Below are positions 46,477 through 56,449 of a DNA stretch of 64,000 nt, one piece after another. A program made the translations under genes and the position numbers. How positions within the stretch are numbered: position 1 is the first letter of the stretch; each line of letters begins with the position of its first letter. The DNA lies in assembly GCA_029242325.1 (NCBI GenBank), contig JAQWUD010000038.1, positions 62,001 through 126,000 of the forward strand, written 5' to 3'. The notes under the pieces are model-generated. The model saw nothing but the letters and a program-made list of their open reading frames with translations. It was not told the DNA's origin and made no database searches. Source of the stretch: Luminiphilus sp. (lineage in GTDB: Bacteria > Pseudomonadota > Gammaproteobacteria > Pseudomonadales > Halieaceae).

Positions 46477-47055
46477 ATGCGACGTCGTCCGAACCAAGCA
46501 AACGCCTCTCAGCTACGTGTGATCGGGGGCGAATGGCGAGGCCGAAAACTGTCTTTCCTATCACGCCAGGGCCTGAGGCCGACCGCTGATAGAGTGCGTG
46601 AAACCCTGTTTAATTGGTTGTCGCCCCACCTGGCGGGCGCCAAATGCCTTGATCTATTTGCCGGATCGGGTGCACTGGGAATAGAGGCGCTGTCGCGCGG
46701 TGCGGCGCGCTGCGACTTTGTTGACTGTGATCATGAAGCGCTGGATTTTGTAGCGCAGCACTTGGCCGCGTTAAATGCCCAAGACCGAGCTACCGTTAGC
46801 CAGGGCAGCGCCTTGGAGCACTTGAGCCTCGCCAGCGAGCCATGGGACATCATATTTGTCGACCCGCCCTTTGACTGCGGGCTCGGCGCCCCGGCCTTGG
46901 CGCAATTAACGCAACAAAACTGCCTACACCGCGAGAGCTTGGTTTATTTCGAGACGCGACGCTCGGGCGCCGAACGCGCGCCCGAAGCACTGTTTGAGCT
47001 CCTGCGCGACAAGACCGCCGGAGATGTGCGGTACCAACTTTTGAAGCCGATATAA
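46477..47055 (+). CDS. rsmD: 16S rRNA (guanine-966-N2) methyltransferase
   Basis: The 192-residue enzyme methylates G966 of 16S rRNA. Motifs are LRVIGGEWRGRKLSF at the N-terminus, TADRVRETLFNWLSPHL, LDLFAGSGALGIEALSRGA (SAM site) and the catalytic FVDPPF. ATG at 46477 is preceded by AGGAG; the frame upstream was excluded because it overlaps the ftsY 5' end. Divergent from ftsY, the standard placement. Confidence 0.95.
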   Translation: MRRRPNQANASQLRVIGGEWRGRKLSFLSRQGLRPTADRVRETLFNWLSPHLAGAKCLDLFAGSGALGIEALSRGAARCDFVDCDHEALDFVAQHLAALNAQDRATVSQGSALEHLSLASEPWDIIFVDPPFDCGLGAPALAQLTQQNCLHRESLVYFETRRSGAERAPEALFELLRDKTAGDVRYQLLKPI

Positions 47056-47613
<558 letters not shown>

Positions 47614-47642
47614 CAAAAACAGCAGCAGGAGGGGCTCAGACG

Positions 47643-48452
47643 TTATCGCTGGCAATTCGGGCATAAAACGGTGCTTCGACCTCCCTGACGAATCTCCCTC
47701 AAGGGGGCGTGACATACCCTGCAAGGCAAACCATGGCGACCATAAACCTGAAGTTGCTGCGCAAAATACCCCGGCGATCCATCGCCGCCAACGAAGTCCC
47801 TCAGGGTGGTGCCACCCTGGCGAATGGCATCCGCCAGGACCTGCTTGATACTGAGCACTAGCTTTTCGTAACGCGCCTGAGCGATCCGCCCCGCAGCGCG
47901 AGCGGGATGAATGCCCGCCATAAACAGCGCCTCGTTAGCGTAAATATTTCCGACACCGACAACCACCTTGCCGTCCATGATGAACTGCTTGACCGACGCG
48001 CGACGCTTGCGGCCCAGCTGATAGAGATAGGCTCCTGAGAAAGCATCGGAGAGGGGCTCCGGACCTAAATTATCCAGCAACGGATGCGAGGACTGTAGCA
48101 GCCAATGGAAACTGCCAAACCGGCGGGGATCGTGGTATCGCAGGCACCGACCGTCCGCCAACACAATGTCGATATGGTCATGAAACAAGGGCGGCGCGTC
48201 GGCAGGCATAATCCTCAGGCTGCCTGACATACCCAAGTGCACCATCAGCGTGCCCCTATCTGTTTCAAGCAGTAAGTATTTTGCCCGTCGGCTGACGCCG
48301 CAAAACTGGGCCCCCGCCAATATCTGATTCAGTTTAGGGGGTACCGGCCACCGTAGCCGCGCCTCACGGACGGTTACGCTGCTGACCGCTTGGCCAATGA
48401 TGTGAGGCGCAATGCCTCGACATGTGGTTTCCACCTCTGGGAGCTCAGGCAT
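47643..48452 (-). CDS. mutM: Formamidopyrimidine-DNA glycosylase (Fpg/MutM)
   Basis: Base-excision repair enzyme removing 8-oxoguanine, with AP lyase activity. The 269 residues begin [17 protein letters not shown] with catalytic Pro1 and Glu2, include the helix-two-turn-helix region ([20 protein letters not shown]) and end with a zinc finger CRVC...CPNC. It is convergent with coaD and separated from rpmG by a terminator. Confidence 0.97.
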   Translation of the reverse strand: MPELPEVETTCRGIAPHIIGQAVSSVTVREARLRWPVPPKLNQILAGAQFCGVSRRAKYLLLETDRGTLMVHLGMSGSLRIMPADAPPLFHDHIDIVLADGRCLRYHDPRRFGSFHWLLQSSHPLLDNLGPEPLSDAFSGAYLYQLGRKRRASVKQFIMDGKVVVGVGNIYANEALFMAGIHPARAAGRIAQARYEKLVLSIKQVLADAIRQGGTTLRDFVGGDGSPGYFAQQLQVYGRHGLPCRVCHAPLREIRQGGRSTVLCPNCQR

Positions 48453-48544
48453 ATCTCACTCATCTGTGTTCAAAAAACGCCGTGTCAAGCGCCGCGCGAT
48501 GATCTTAATCCAGAGCGTCCCGGACTGAAATGCAGCGGCCTCAC

Positions 48545-48572
48545 AAACAAAAACCCCGGCGGAAAGCCGGGG
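48545..48572 (-). terminator. Rho-independent terminator of rpmB-rpmG
   Basis: On the minus strand CCCCGGC-TTTCC-GCCGGGG is followed by TTTTTGTTTG, 40 bases after the rpmG stop. The structure is strong and correctly oriented. Confidence 0.93.
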
Positions 48573-48611
48573 TCTTGTTGCGATTGCTTGCTTCAATTGC
48601 TGTGAGGCGAT

Positions 48612-48767
48612 TTACTTGATCTTGGCCTCTTTGTAGATCACGTGCTTGCGCGCGACGGGATCGTACTTCTTCATCTCAAGTTTATCGGGCATAGTCCGCT
48701 TGTTTTTGTCAGTGGTGTAAAAGTGGCCCGTACCCGCCGTAGAGTTCATTCTGATTTTTTCACGCAT
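48612..48767 (-). CDS. rpmG: 50S ribosomal protein L33
   Basis: A 51-residue basic ribosomal protein ([21 protein letters not shown] onward to [11 protein letters not shown]) lying 9 bp after rpmB. It lacks zinc-binding CxxC pairs, the zinc-independent form. An in-frame stop lies two codons before the ATG, so the E. coli-type N-terminal MAKGI extension is absent. GAGG precedes the start. A terminator follows. Confidence 0.96.
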   Translation of the reverse strand: MREKIRMNSTAGTGHFYTTDKNKRTMPDKLEMKKYDPVARKHVIYKEAKIK

Positions 48768-48776
48768 TACTCAACC

Positions 48777-49013
48777 TCACACTTTTTCGCCACGGGTACG
48801 GAGATCTTCCAACACCGTATCGATGCCCAGCTTATCAATGATCCGCATGCCCTTCGAGGATACTCGCAACGACACAAACCGCTTCTCGGACTCAACCCAA
48901 AAACGATGATTGTGCAGATTAGGCAGAAATCGACGCTTTGTGCGATTTTTCGCGTGTGAAACGTTGTTACCGGTAGCTGGCCGCTTACCTGTAACCTGAC
49001 AGACTCGTGACAT
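48777..49013 (-). CDS. rpmB: 50S ribosomal protein L28
   Basis: A 78-residue ribosomal protein ([12 protein letters not shown]...[28 protein letters not shown]), essentially the standard gammaproteobacterial form without a complete zinc ribbon. First gene of rpmB-rpmG. The radC gene that often sits upstream in the divergent direction is absent; coaBC starts 148 bp away. Confidence 0.97.
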   Translation of the reverse strand: MSRVCQVTGKRPATGNNVSHAKNRTKRRFLPNLHNHRFWVESEKRFVSLRVSSKGMRIIDKLGIDTVLEDLRTRGEKV

Positions 49014-49161
49014 GGGATTCCCCGTCGGGATCTACAAAGGGCGCGTTTTATACCAGAGGGGCTCTGGAGGCGCAAGTAAGGCAGTATCAACAGAACTCAA
49101 AGTGTGCAAAAACCCCCGCAAATGCTAGTGTGCGGCCCTGCTTCCTCAAGGTTGACGACCG

Positions 49162-50388
49162 ATGAGCCAGTTGCATCAACGCCGTGTCATCGTGGCCATT
49201 TCAGGCGGGATAGCCGCCTATAAAGGTGCCGAGCTTGTTCGCCAGTTAAAAAAACAAGGGGCGTCCATTCGCGTCATTTTGTCGCGAGGCGCCCGCGAGT
49301 TCATTACCCCCCTCACCCTGCAAGCGCTCTCGGGCGAGCCCACTCATACCGAACTGCTGGACGAAAAAGCGGAGGCGGGGATGGGCCACATCGCCCTCGC
49401 GCGCTGGGCAGACCTCATGGTGGTCGCACCAGCTACCGCAGATGTTATCGCGCGACTCGCGCATGGACGGGCAGACGATCTGTTAACGACCGTAGCACTC
49501 GCCACGCCCGCACCGGTAGCAATCGCCCCCGCCATGAACCAGCAAATGTGGGCGAATCAGGCCACTCAGGACAACCTGTCTCAGCTCTCGAAGCGCGGCT
49601 TGCAGATTATTGGCCCCGAAGCCGGCGAACAGGCATGCGGGGACGTAGGGCCGGGCCGGCTACTGGCCCCAGGCGCCATCGTGACCGCGCTGGCCGAACG
49701 CTTTACCAGTCGCCAGCTGGAGCAGCGGCGCGTTGTCATTACCGCGGGGCCGACGCTCGAGGCAATCGACCCGGTCCGGTTTCTCAGCAACCATAGCTCC
49801 GGCAAAATGGGATATGCGCTGGCAAGAGCCTGTGCGGATGCGGGGGCAAGGGTTGTACTCATCTCTGGGCCCGTCGAGCTGTCGCCACCCGATCGCGTGA
49901 AACTGATCTCCATCACCTCAGCGCTGGACCTGCACAAGGCGGCCTTAGCCGAGGCCCCGGGTGCCGACCTCTTTATTGGTGCTGCAGCTGTTGCTGATTA
50001 TCGCGTGCAACATCCTGCATCTGGAAAGATGAAGAAAGGTGACGACGACACGATCTCTCTCACTTTGGTTCAGAATCCAGACATTATTGCAGAGGTGAGC
50101 CACTTGGAGAGAAGGCCCAAAATGGTGGTTGGCTTCGCCGCAGAAACCCATAACCTGCTCGAGCACGCGCGGACTAAACGTGCCAATAAGGGGTTAGATA
50201 TGATCATTGCCAATGACGTGAGTGCACCTCAAACGGGGTTCGGATCGGAACTCAATGCCGTTCACCTCATTACCGCGGCGACAGAGGAACAACTCACCCT
50301 GGCCAGCAAACAGGTCATCGCCGAGCAAATTATCAGTGCGCTGGCAGAAGCTTTGCATCAGGCTGCAAAGTCACATCCGGGCTCGTGA
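49162..50388 (+). CDS. coaBC: Bifunctional phosphopantothenoylcysteine decarboxylase/synthase
   Basis: Two consecutive CoA-pathway steps in one 408-residue protein. The N-terminal CoaC flavoprotein half (about 1-185) has SGGIAAYKGAELVRQLK, the substrate clamp APAMNQQMW and Cys in GEQACGDVGPGR. The C-terminal CoaB half has VVITAGPTLEAIDPVRFLSNHSSGKMGYALA and IGAAAVADYRV. In Pseudomonas dut and algC follow; here a 111-bp gap without a recognisable gene leads straight to argB. Confidence 0.96.
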   Translation: MSQLHQRRVIVAISGGIAAYKGAELVRQLKKQGASIRVILSRGAREFITPLTLQALSGEPTHTELLDEKAEAGMGHIALARWADLMVVAPATADVIARLAHGRADDLLTTVALATPAPVAIAPAMNQQMWANQATQDNLSQLSKRGLQIIGPEAGEQACGDVGPGRLLAPGAIVTALAERFTSRQLEQRRVVITAGPTLEAIDPVRFLSNHSSGKMGYALARACADAGARVVLISGPVELSPPDRVKLISITSALDLHKAALAEAPGADLFIGAAAVADYRVQHPASGKMKKGDDDTISLTLVQNPDIIAEVSHLERRPKMVVGFAAETHNLLEHARTKRANKGLDMIIANDVSAPQTGFGSELNAVHLITAATEEQLTLASKQVIAEQIISALAEALHQAAKSHPGS

Positions 50389-50475
50389 TGGGGGCCAGCC
50401 GCTGACCCACCAGGCAGTTTTGGTGCGGCATCTTCACATTGCCTTTGCTGGGGGGCGGGCTCATGCTCTGCCTGA

Positions 50476-51384
<909 letters not shown>

Positions 51385-51473
51385 CCTTCCTTCCCAGCGG
51401 TTTGCTTCAGGACAGGGGACTCTTTAGCATCAGAAAGATCCGGGGTGTCCCGCGCGAAAAGTGATCAGGAGCC

Positions 51474-52094
51474 ATGCCTAACAGCGACTTTGCCAAGCCA
51501 TCTGAACGTCAGGAGCAGATTCTGCAGGCGCTCGCGGCAATGCTTGAGGAGGCCCCCGCTGCAAAAATTACCACCGCGAAGCTCGCGGCGTGTGTGGGAG
51601 TCTCTGAAGCAGCGCTGTATCGGCACTTTCCGTCCAAAACGCGGATGTTTGAAGCACTCATTGCTTTTGCAGAAGACACACTTTTTATCCGTGTGAGCCG
51701 AATATCCGAAGAGCGGGTAGGAGCGGTAGGGCAGTGCTATGCACTGACCAAGTTGTATCTCGAATTCTGCGAAAAAAATCCGGGTATCACGCAACTCCTG
51801 ACGGCCAGGGCTCTCACAGGTGAATCGGGGAGGCTGCATCAACGCGTGGCACAACTCTACGAGCGACTCGAAACACAATTACGCCAATATTTGAGAGAGG
51901 CCGAGCTAAGAGAAGGGCAACGCCCCCGGTTACCGGTCAATACTGCGGCCAATCTCCTCTTGGCCTCGGCCGAAGGTAGGGTCAATCAATTCTGTCGCAG
52001 TGACTTCAAGCGCCTGCCCACAGAAGGCTGGCAAGAGCAATGGCGGGTACTGACTGCAGACCTGATGGCCCCTGTTCCGCGCCTTTCTGAATAG
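51474..52094 (+). CDS. slmA: Nucleoid occlusion factor SlmA
   Basis: TetR-family DNA-binding protein that blocks FtsZ polymerisation over the nucleoid. The 206 residues have an N-terminal helix-turn-helix (AAKITTAKLAACVGVSEAALYRHFPSKTRMFEALI) and the helical FtsZ-binding domain; overall pattern and the location between argB and pyrE match slmA. CAGGAG precedes the ATG. Confidence 0.93.
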   Translation: MPNSDFAKPSERQEQILQALAAMLEEAPAAKITTAKLAACVGVSEAALYRHFPSKTRMFEALIAFAEDTLFIRVSRISEERVGAVGQCYALTKLYLEFCEKNPGITQLLTARALTGESGRLHQRVAQLYERLETQLRQYLREAELREGQRPRLPVNTAANLLLASAEGRVNQFCRSDFKRLPTEGWQEQWRVLTADLMAPVPRLSE

Positions 52095-52205
52095 TTCAAC
52101 TTTGTTTCAAAAGGTCGCGCCCTTCTTTCAGTCGCACCGTTCCCTCCATTGATCGCTAGGCGCTATTCAGCGATAAGGGCTTGCACACGCCATCTTGCCA
52201 CTATT

Positions 52206-52862
52206 TCACAAGACGCCGTAACGCTCTCGGTAGCGATGGAGTGCATCTCGATGCGGCGCCATAGCCGGGTTATTCTCGACCCATTCGATGATGTCATGGA
52301 GGGAGATCACACTCGCCACCGGCAACCCCCAATCCTGCTCAACCTGCTGCGCGGCAGACAAGTCGCCCGCGCCTCGTTCACAGCGATCCAAGCCAATCAA
52401 TACTCCCGCACCGGTTGCTGCAGCGGCGTTGAGAATCGACATGGACTCCCCTATGGCCGTCCCCGCTGTTATCACGTCGTCCACTACTACAACTTTCCCC
52501 TTCAGTGGCGCGCCCACCAGATTGCCGCCTTCGCCGTGTGTTTTGGCCTCTTTGCGATTGAACGCAAACGGCATATCCACACTGTGCGCATCCGCTAACG
52601 CCACTGCAGTGGTGGCCACCAAAGGAATTCCTTTATAAGCAGGCCCAAACAGCATGTCAGCGCGCCATTGAGTGCCCTGTAGTGCGGCAGCGTAACAGCG
52701 GCCCAAGCGCGCTAAAGCAACGCCCGTTGAGAACTTACCGGCGTTAAAAAAATAGGGGCTTTTGCGTCCTGACTTGAGTTCGAATTCGCCAAACTGCAGA
52801 ACCTCGCACTCAAGTGCCAATTCAATGAACTGCTGCCGAAACCCTTGACCCTCTCTCGTCAC
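52206..52862 (-). CDS. pyrE: Orotate phosphoribosyltransferase
   Basis: Transfers ribose phosphate from PRPP to orotate. The 218-residue form starts at GTG 52862, six bases after GGGGAG, and gives a normal N-terminus ([23 protein letters not shown]). A GTG at 52883 would add seven residues and has no ribosome site. Conserved [18 protein letters not shown], the PRPP loop [13 protein letters not shown] and the [13 protein letters not shown] loop are present. Convergent with slmA, divergent from crc. Confidence 0.95.
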   Translation of the reverse strand: MTREGQGFRQQFIELALECEVLQFGEFELKSGRKSPYFFNAGKFSTGVALARLGRCYAAALQGTQWRADMLFGPAYKGIPLVATTAVALADAHSVDMPFAFNRKEAKTHGEGGNLVGAPLKGKVVVVDDVITAGTAIGESMSILNAAAATGAGVLIGLDRCERGAGDLSAAQQVEQDWGLPVASVISLHDIIEWVENNPAMAPHRDALHRYRERYGVL

Positions 52863-52986
52863 ATCTTGCTCCCCGTCGCTCACTAGCGGTCGTTTCTGCG
52901 ACCAACAGTACCGAACAGTCGATCAGGCGCAGTCTGGTCTCAGGCTTTGTGCGTATGATATGGGATCACATCAAACAGGACTAGCA

Positions 52987-53742
52987 ATGAGAGTCATTAG
53001 CCTCGTGACAGAGGGGCTTGAGAGAGCCGCTGAAGCCGGCTGCCTGCGTTGGATGTTCTCCCAAGAAGCCGACGTCATCTGCCTGCAAGACACTCGTTGC
53101 GCCGAACATACGCTAAAAGGAGAGAGGTTTTTCCCCGACGGCTACCACGCGTACTTTCTCGATCACTACGACAACCCGCTGTTAAACGGCGTGGCGATTT
53201 ACTGCCGGAAAATGCCCAAAGCCGTTATCTGGGGCTTGGGATTTGATGACTACGATCGTCAAGGTCTCTGCATTCAGGCCGATTACGAGTCGGTCAGTAT
53301 CGGCTCGATTTTGGCACCCAGTGGAGCAGATGGCAGCGAGTCATTTGCCACCAAACTCGATTTTCTCTCTCGTCTGAGTGGTCACCTTGAAAAGGTGCGC
53401 CATAAACGCCGCGGTTATGTCCTCTGTGGCGGCTGGGGGGTCATGGCGCACCACGCCGATGCCGAGGGAAATTCAGCGACACTGCCCGGGTTATCGTCCT
53501 CCGAGCGAGGCTGGTTGTTGGACCTGTGCGCCTCAGGCTATGCCGATGCATTCAAGCTACTGGACAAAGAGCCGGGTGCCTACACCTGGTGGCCCGACGG
53601 TGATGAGGCCGGAGGCCTGAGAACAGACACTCACATCATTTCTGAGTCACTCGTGGGCCAAGTTTCGAGCGCCCAAATTTATGACGACGAGGCTTTCTCG
53701 CGTCATGCGCCCGTCATCATCGACTACGACCTAACGCTCTAA
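52987..53742 (+). CDS. crc: Crc-family catabolite repression control protein
   Basis: A 251-residue protein of the exonuclease/endonuclease/phosphatase fold in the pyrE-rph location where Pseudomonas crc lies. Similar signatures are [40 protein letters not shown] and the C-terminal [15 protein letters not shown]. Catalytic residues of active exonucleases are altered: Gln-Asp in place of Gln-Glu in the metal site, [10 protein letters not shown] where active enzymes have GDFN, as in Crc. Pseudomonas Crc acts with Hfq as a translational repressor, so a post-transcriptional role is more likely than nuclease activity. Its stop overlaps the convergent rph stop. Confidence 0.88.
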   Translation: MRVISLVTEGLERAAEAGCLRWMFSQEADVICLQDTRCAEHTLKGERFFPDGYHAYFLDHYDNPLLNGVAIYCRKMPKAVIWGLGFDDYDRQGLCIQADYESVSIGSILAPSGADGSESFATKLDFLSRLSGHLEKVRHKRRGYVLCGGWGVMAHHADAEGNSATLPGLSSSERGWLLDLCASGYADAFKLLDKEPGAYTWWPDGDEAGGLRTDTHIISESLVGQVSSAQIYDDEAFSRHAPVIIDYDLTL

Positions 53743-54473
53743 CCCTGACTCAGCGCCTGACGCTGCGCTGCTGTGATCTCCGCGCCCGCTGCGGCGGCTA
53801 GGTCCAGCAATTGCGCAAGCTCTTCCCGGGTAAAGGTCGCCCCCTCAGCGGTGCCCTGAACCTCCACGAACCCACCCCCCTCAGTGAGCACTATGTTCAT
53901 GTCACTGTCGGCAGAAGAATCTTCGTCATAATCCAGATCCGCTACCGGAAAACCCTGCCATATCCCAACAGACACCGCGCAGATGAGATGCTTTAGCGGG
54001 TCTGCTTCCAGCGCTCCCGCTCGCTGCAAGCCATTCAAGGCATCAACTACCGCCACACATGCCCCCGAAATCGCCGCCGTTCGGGTACCGCCATCGGCCT
54101 GTATGACATCGCAATCGACTGTCAGGGTGCGCTCGCCCAGCAACCGCAGATCCAGGGCGGCTCTCAGCGACCTGCCAATCAGCCTCTGAATTTCTACCGT
54201 GCGCCCGCTCTGCTTGCCGCGTGCTGCCTCTCTATCCATGCGAGAGCCGGTTGACCGCGGCAACATGCCGTATTCGGCAGTTAACCACCCCACACCCTTA
54301 CCCCGAAGGAACCCGGGCACCCCTGCATTGATACTCGCCGTGCAAATGATCTTGGTCTGACCAAAAGAAACCAGTACGGAGCCCTCTGCATGACACGTAA
54401 AGTTGCGCTCGAACTGGACGCGGCGCATTTCGTCAGGTGCACGACCACTCGGTCGATGGGGCTTGGGCTCCAT
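53739..54473 (-). CDS. rph: Ribonuclease PH
   Basis: Phosphorolytic 3'-5' exoribonuclease trimming tRNA 3' ends, 244 residues. Motifs are [71 protein letters not shown] and the catalytic Asp region [20 protein letters not shown] 54473 is preceded by AGGAGA; an upstream extension of 11 codons is rejected. The stop overlaps the crc stop by convergent CTAA. Confidence 0.96.
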   Translation of the reverse strand: MEPKPHRPSGRAPDEMRRVQFERNFTCHAEGSVLVSFGQTKIICTASINAGVPGFLRGKGVGWLTAEYGMLPRSTGSRMDREAARGKQSGRTVEIQRLIGRSLRAALDLRLLGERTLTVDCDVIQADGGTRTAAISGACVAVVDALNGLQRAGALEADPLKHLICAVSVGIWQGFPVADLDYDEDSSADSDMNIVLTEGGGFVEVQGTAEGATFTREELAQLLDLAAAAGAEITAAQRQALSQG

Positions 54474-54553
54474 GATACGTCTCCTGATGGTTAACAAAGT
54501 CAGCAAGCCCGGCTGCTGTTACACTGGTTTGGCTTCGGCAACGGGGATATCTA

Positions 54554-55417
54554 GTGACGCAAAGCATGACGGGTTTTGCTCGCGGCAGTGTAACAACGGG
54601 GGATCTGACGGTCACGTTAGAGTGCCGCTCGGTCAACAATCGCTACCTCGATGTACACTTCCGCATGCCCGACACCCTACGAGAAATGGAAACGGTGCTT
54701 AGGGATCGGGTGAGCAAGCAATTTGCTCGCGGCAAAATCGAAATATCGATTCGCGTTAGCGACCGCGCCTCAGAAACCGCTGCCTCGATAGACGAGACAC
54801 GGCTCGAGACCCTGAAAACGACATTGAGTCATATTGCCGAGGCGTTTCCTATGGCAACGGCACCAGATCGCCTCTCGTTGCTGCTGGCGCCAGGCCTGCT
54901 GACGGAGCAAGGGCCCAACATTCAGACACTTCAAGCCGCCACGCAGCAAGCACTTAAAGAATGTCTGGCGGGCCTAAAGGCACAGCGGGAAGGTGAAGGA
55001 GTGAAATTAGCGGCCATGATCAGCCAGCGTTGCGACGCTATGCGCGAACAGCTTGGCGACCTCCGCGCCCAACTTCCCGCTCTACAACAAGCCCACCAGC
55101 AAAAGCTGCTGGCTAGACTGGACGCGCTTGATATCGAAGCACAGGGATCTCGGCTGGAGGAAGAAATCGTCTACATTTTGCAACGCGCGGACGTCGAAGA
55201 AGAAATGGACCGTTTAGGCGCCCACCTCGAGGCCATCGAATCAGCACTGCAGGGAAGCGCGCCCTGCGGCCGACGCCTCGATTTTTTAATGCAGGAACTC
55301 AACCGCGAAGCCAATACGCTAGGCTCGAAATCGACGGCGCTAAGCACCACCAACACGTCTGTTGAATTCAAGGTGCTGATTGAGCAAATGCGGGAACAAA
55401 TCCAGAACATCGAGTGA
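54554..55417 (+). CDS. yicC: YicC family endoribonuclease/stress protein
   Basis: A 287-residue protein with N-terminal SMTGFARGSVTTGDLTVTLECRSVNNRYLDVHFRMPD and C-terminal RRLDFLMQELNREANTLGSKS, diagnostic of YicC, described in E. coli as an endoribonuclease affecting sRNA turnover. The middle is helical. It starts with GTG (54554) and lies 9 bp before gmk, with which it is probably coexpressed; the yicC-gmk pairing is conserved. Confidence 0.94.
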   Translation: MTQSMTGFARGSVTTGDLTVTLECRSVNNRYLDVHFRMPDTLREMETVLRDRVSKQFARGKIEISIRVSDRASETAASIDETRLETLKTTLSHIAEAFPMATAPDRLSLLLAPGLLTEQGPNIQTLQAATQQALKECLAGLKAQREGEGVKLAAMISQRCDAMREQLGDLRAQLPALQQAHQQKLLARLDALDIEAQGSRLEEEIVYILQRADVEEEMDRLGAHLEAIESALQGSAPCGRRLDFLMQELNREANTLGSKSTALSTTNTSVEFKVLIEQMREQIQNIE

Positions 55418-55426
55418 GCAAGTAAC

Positions 55427-56056
55427 GTGAATATCCAACCTTCTCGAGGGCAGTTGCTGATTATTTCCGCACCCAGTGGTGCCGGCAAAACATCACTGAT
55501 TGAGGCCTTGGTCGAAGCTGATGAACGGGTTGAAGTATCGGTATCGCATACGACAAGGCCGATGAGGCCCCGAGAGCGCCATGGCATCAACTATTACTTT
55601 GTATCAGAGTCCGCGTTTATGTCTCTTCGAGAAGCTGGTGCTTTTTTTGAGTGGGCTGAAGTCTTTGGCAATTTCTACGGTACAGAAATTGCACAACTCG
55701 AAGCACGCCTGGCTGATGGCGCAGATGTGATTTTGGAAATCGACTGGCAGGGCGCTCAGCAAGTTCGGCGCCTGCTACCAGACAGCGCGTGGGCATTCAT
55801 CCTCCCGCCCTCGGTCGAGGCGCTGAAGGCGCGGCTGCAACATCGTGGGCAAGACAATGACGACACCATTGATGTGCGCATGAGGGCGGCCCGCAATGAA
55901 ATATCGCATTGGGAGGAAGCGGACTACCTGATTATCAACGACGATTTTGATACCGCACTATCAGAACTGCGGGCCATTGTGCACTCGCTGCGATTGCGCA
56001 CAAGCCAGCAACGCATCGTGCTGAATGAACTGATCCGCACACTGCTCGCCGAGTAG
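55427..56056 (+). CDS. gmk: Guanylate kinase
   Basis: Phosphorylates GMP to GDP. The 209 residues have P-loop SAPSGAGKTSLIEAL, VSHTTRPMRPRERHGINYYFV (GMP-binding) and VILEIDWQGAQQVRR. GTG start, 9 bp after yicC. The gmk-rpoZ-spoT order is conserved and links guanine nucleotide supply to (p)ppGpp metabolism. Confidence 0.97.
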   Translation: MNIQPSRGQLLIISAPSGAGKTSLIEALVEADERVEVSVSHTTRPMRPRERHGINYYFVSESAFMSLREAGAFFEWAEVFGNFYGTEIAQLEARLADGADVILEIDWQGAQQVRRLLPDSAWAFILPPSVEALKARLQHRGQDNDDTIDVRMRAARNEISHWEEADYLIINDDFDTALSELRAIVHSLRLRTSQQRIVLNELIRTLLAE

Positions 56057-56121
56057 CCTCGAGGGCAATTTTGACTGGTCAAATTGACAAGAGCGAGGCA
56101 CTGCTGACGCGATTACTACGC

Positions 56122-56127
56122 TATACT
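56122..56127 (+). promoter_or_regulatory. Possible -10 of the rpoZ-spoT promoter
   Basis: TATACT lies 46 bases before rpoZ and is followed by a very GC-rich run (ACGCCGCCGCGC), a discriminator type associated with stringent control. TTGACA at 56085-56090 is too far away to serve as its -35. Confidence 0.35.
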
Positions 56128-56173
56128 ACGCCGCCGCGCAAAATGGCGGTAAACATAAGGAGATGAGGCTGTC

Positions 56174-56431
56174 ATGGCAAGAGTGACTGTTGAAGACTGT
56201 TTGGACAATGTCGATAACCGATTTGAGCTGGTGATGCTCGCGTCTAAACGCGCGCGACAAATTGCTATTGGCGGGCGAGACCCCCTGGTTGAAGATGGCT
56301 CCGACAAAGCCACTGTTATCGCGTTGCGGGAGATCGCAGATGGCCTGATAACGCCAGAAGTACTTGCCAGAGAGAGCGAGATCGAAGCGGAAGAAGAACT
56401 GGCAGCCAGCTTCGAGACGCCGATCCTGTAA
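56174..56431 (+). CDS. rpoZ: RNA polymerase omega subunit
   Basis: An 85-residue subunit that stabilises beta-prime and forms part of a ppGpp site. Residues [31 protein letters not shown] and [15 protein letters not shown] are the conserved core. Ribosome site AAGGAGA is present. The stop is 18 bp before spoT. Confidence 0.97.
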   Translation: MARVTVEDCLDNVDNRFELVMLASKRARQIAIGGRDPLVEDGSDKATVIALREIADGLITPEVLARESEIEAEEELAASFETPIL

Positions 56432-56449
56432 CCGCGGAAACCGCTGGCG

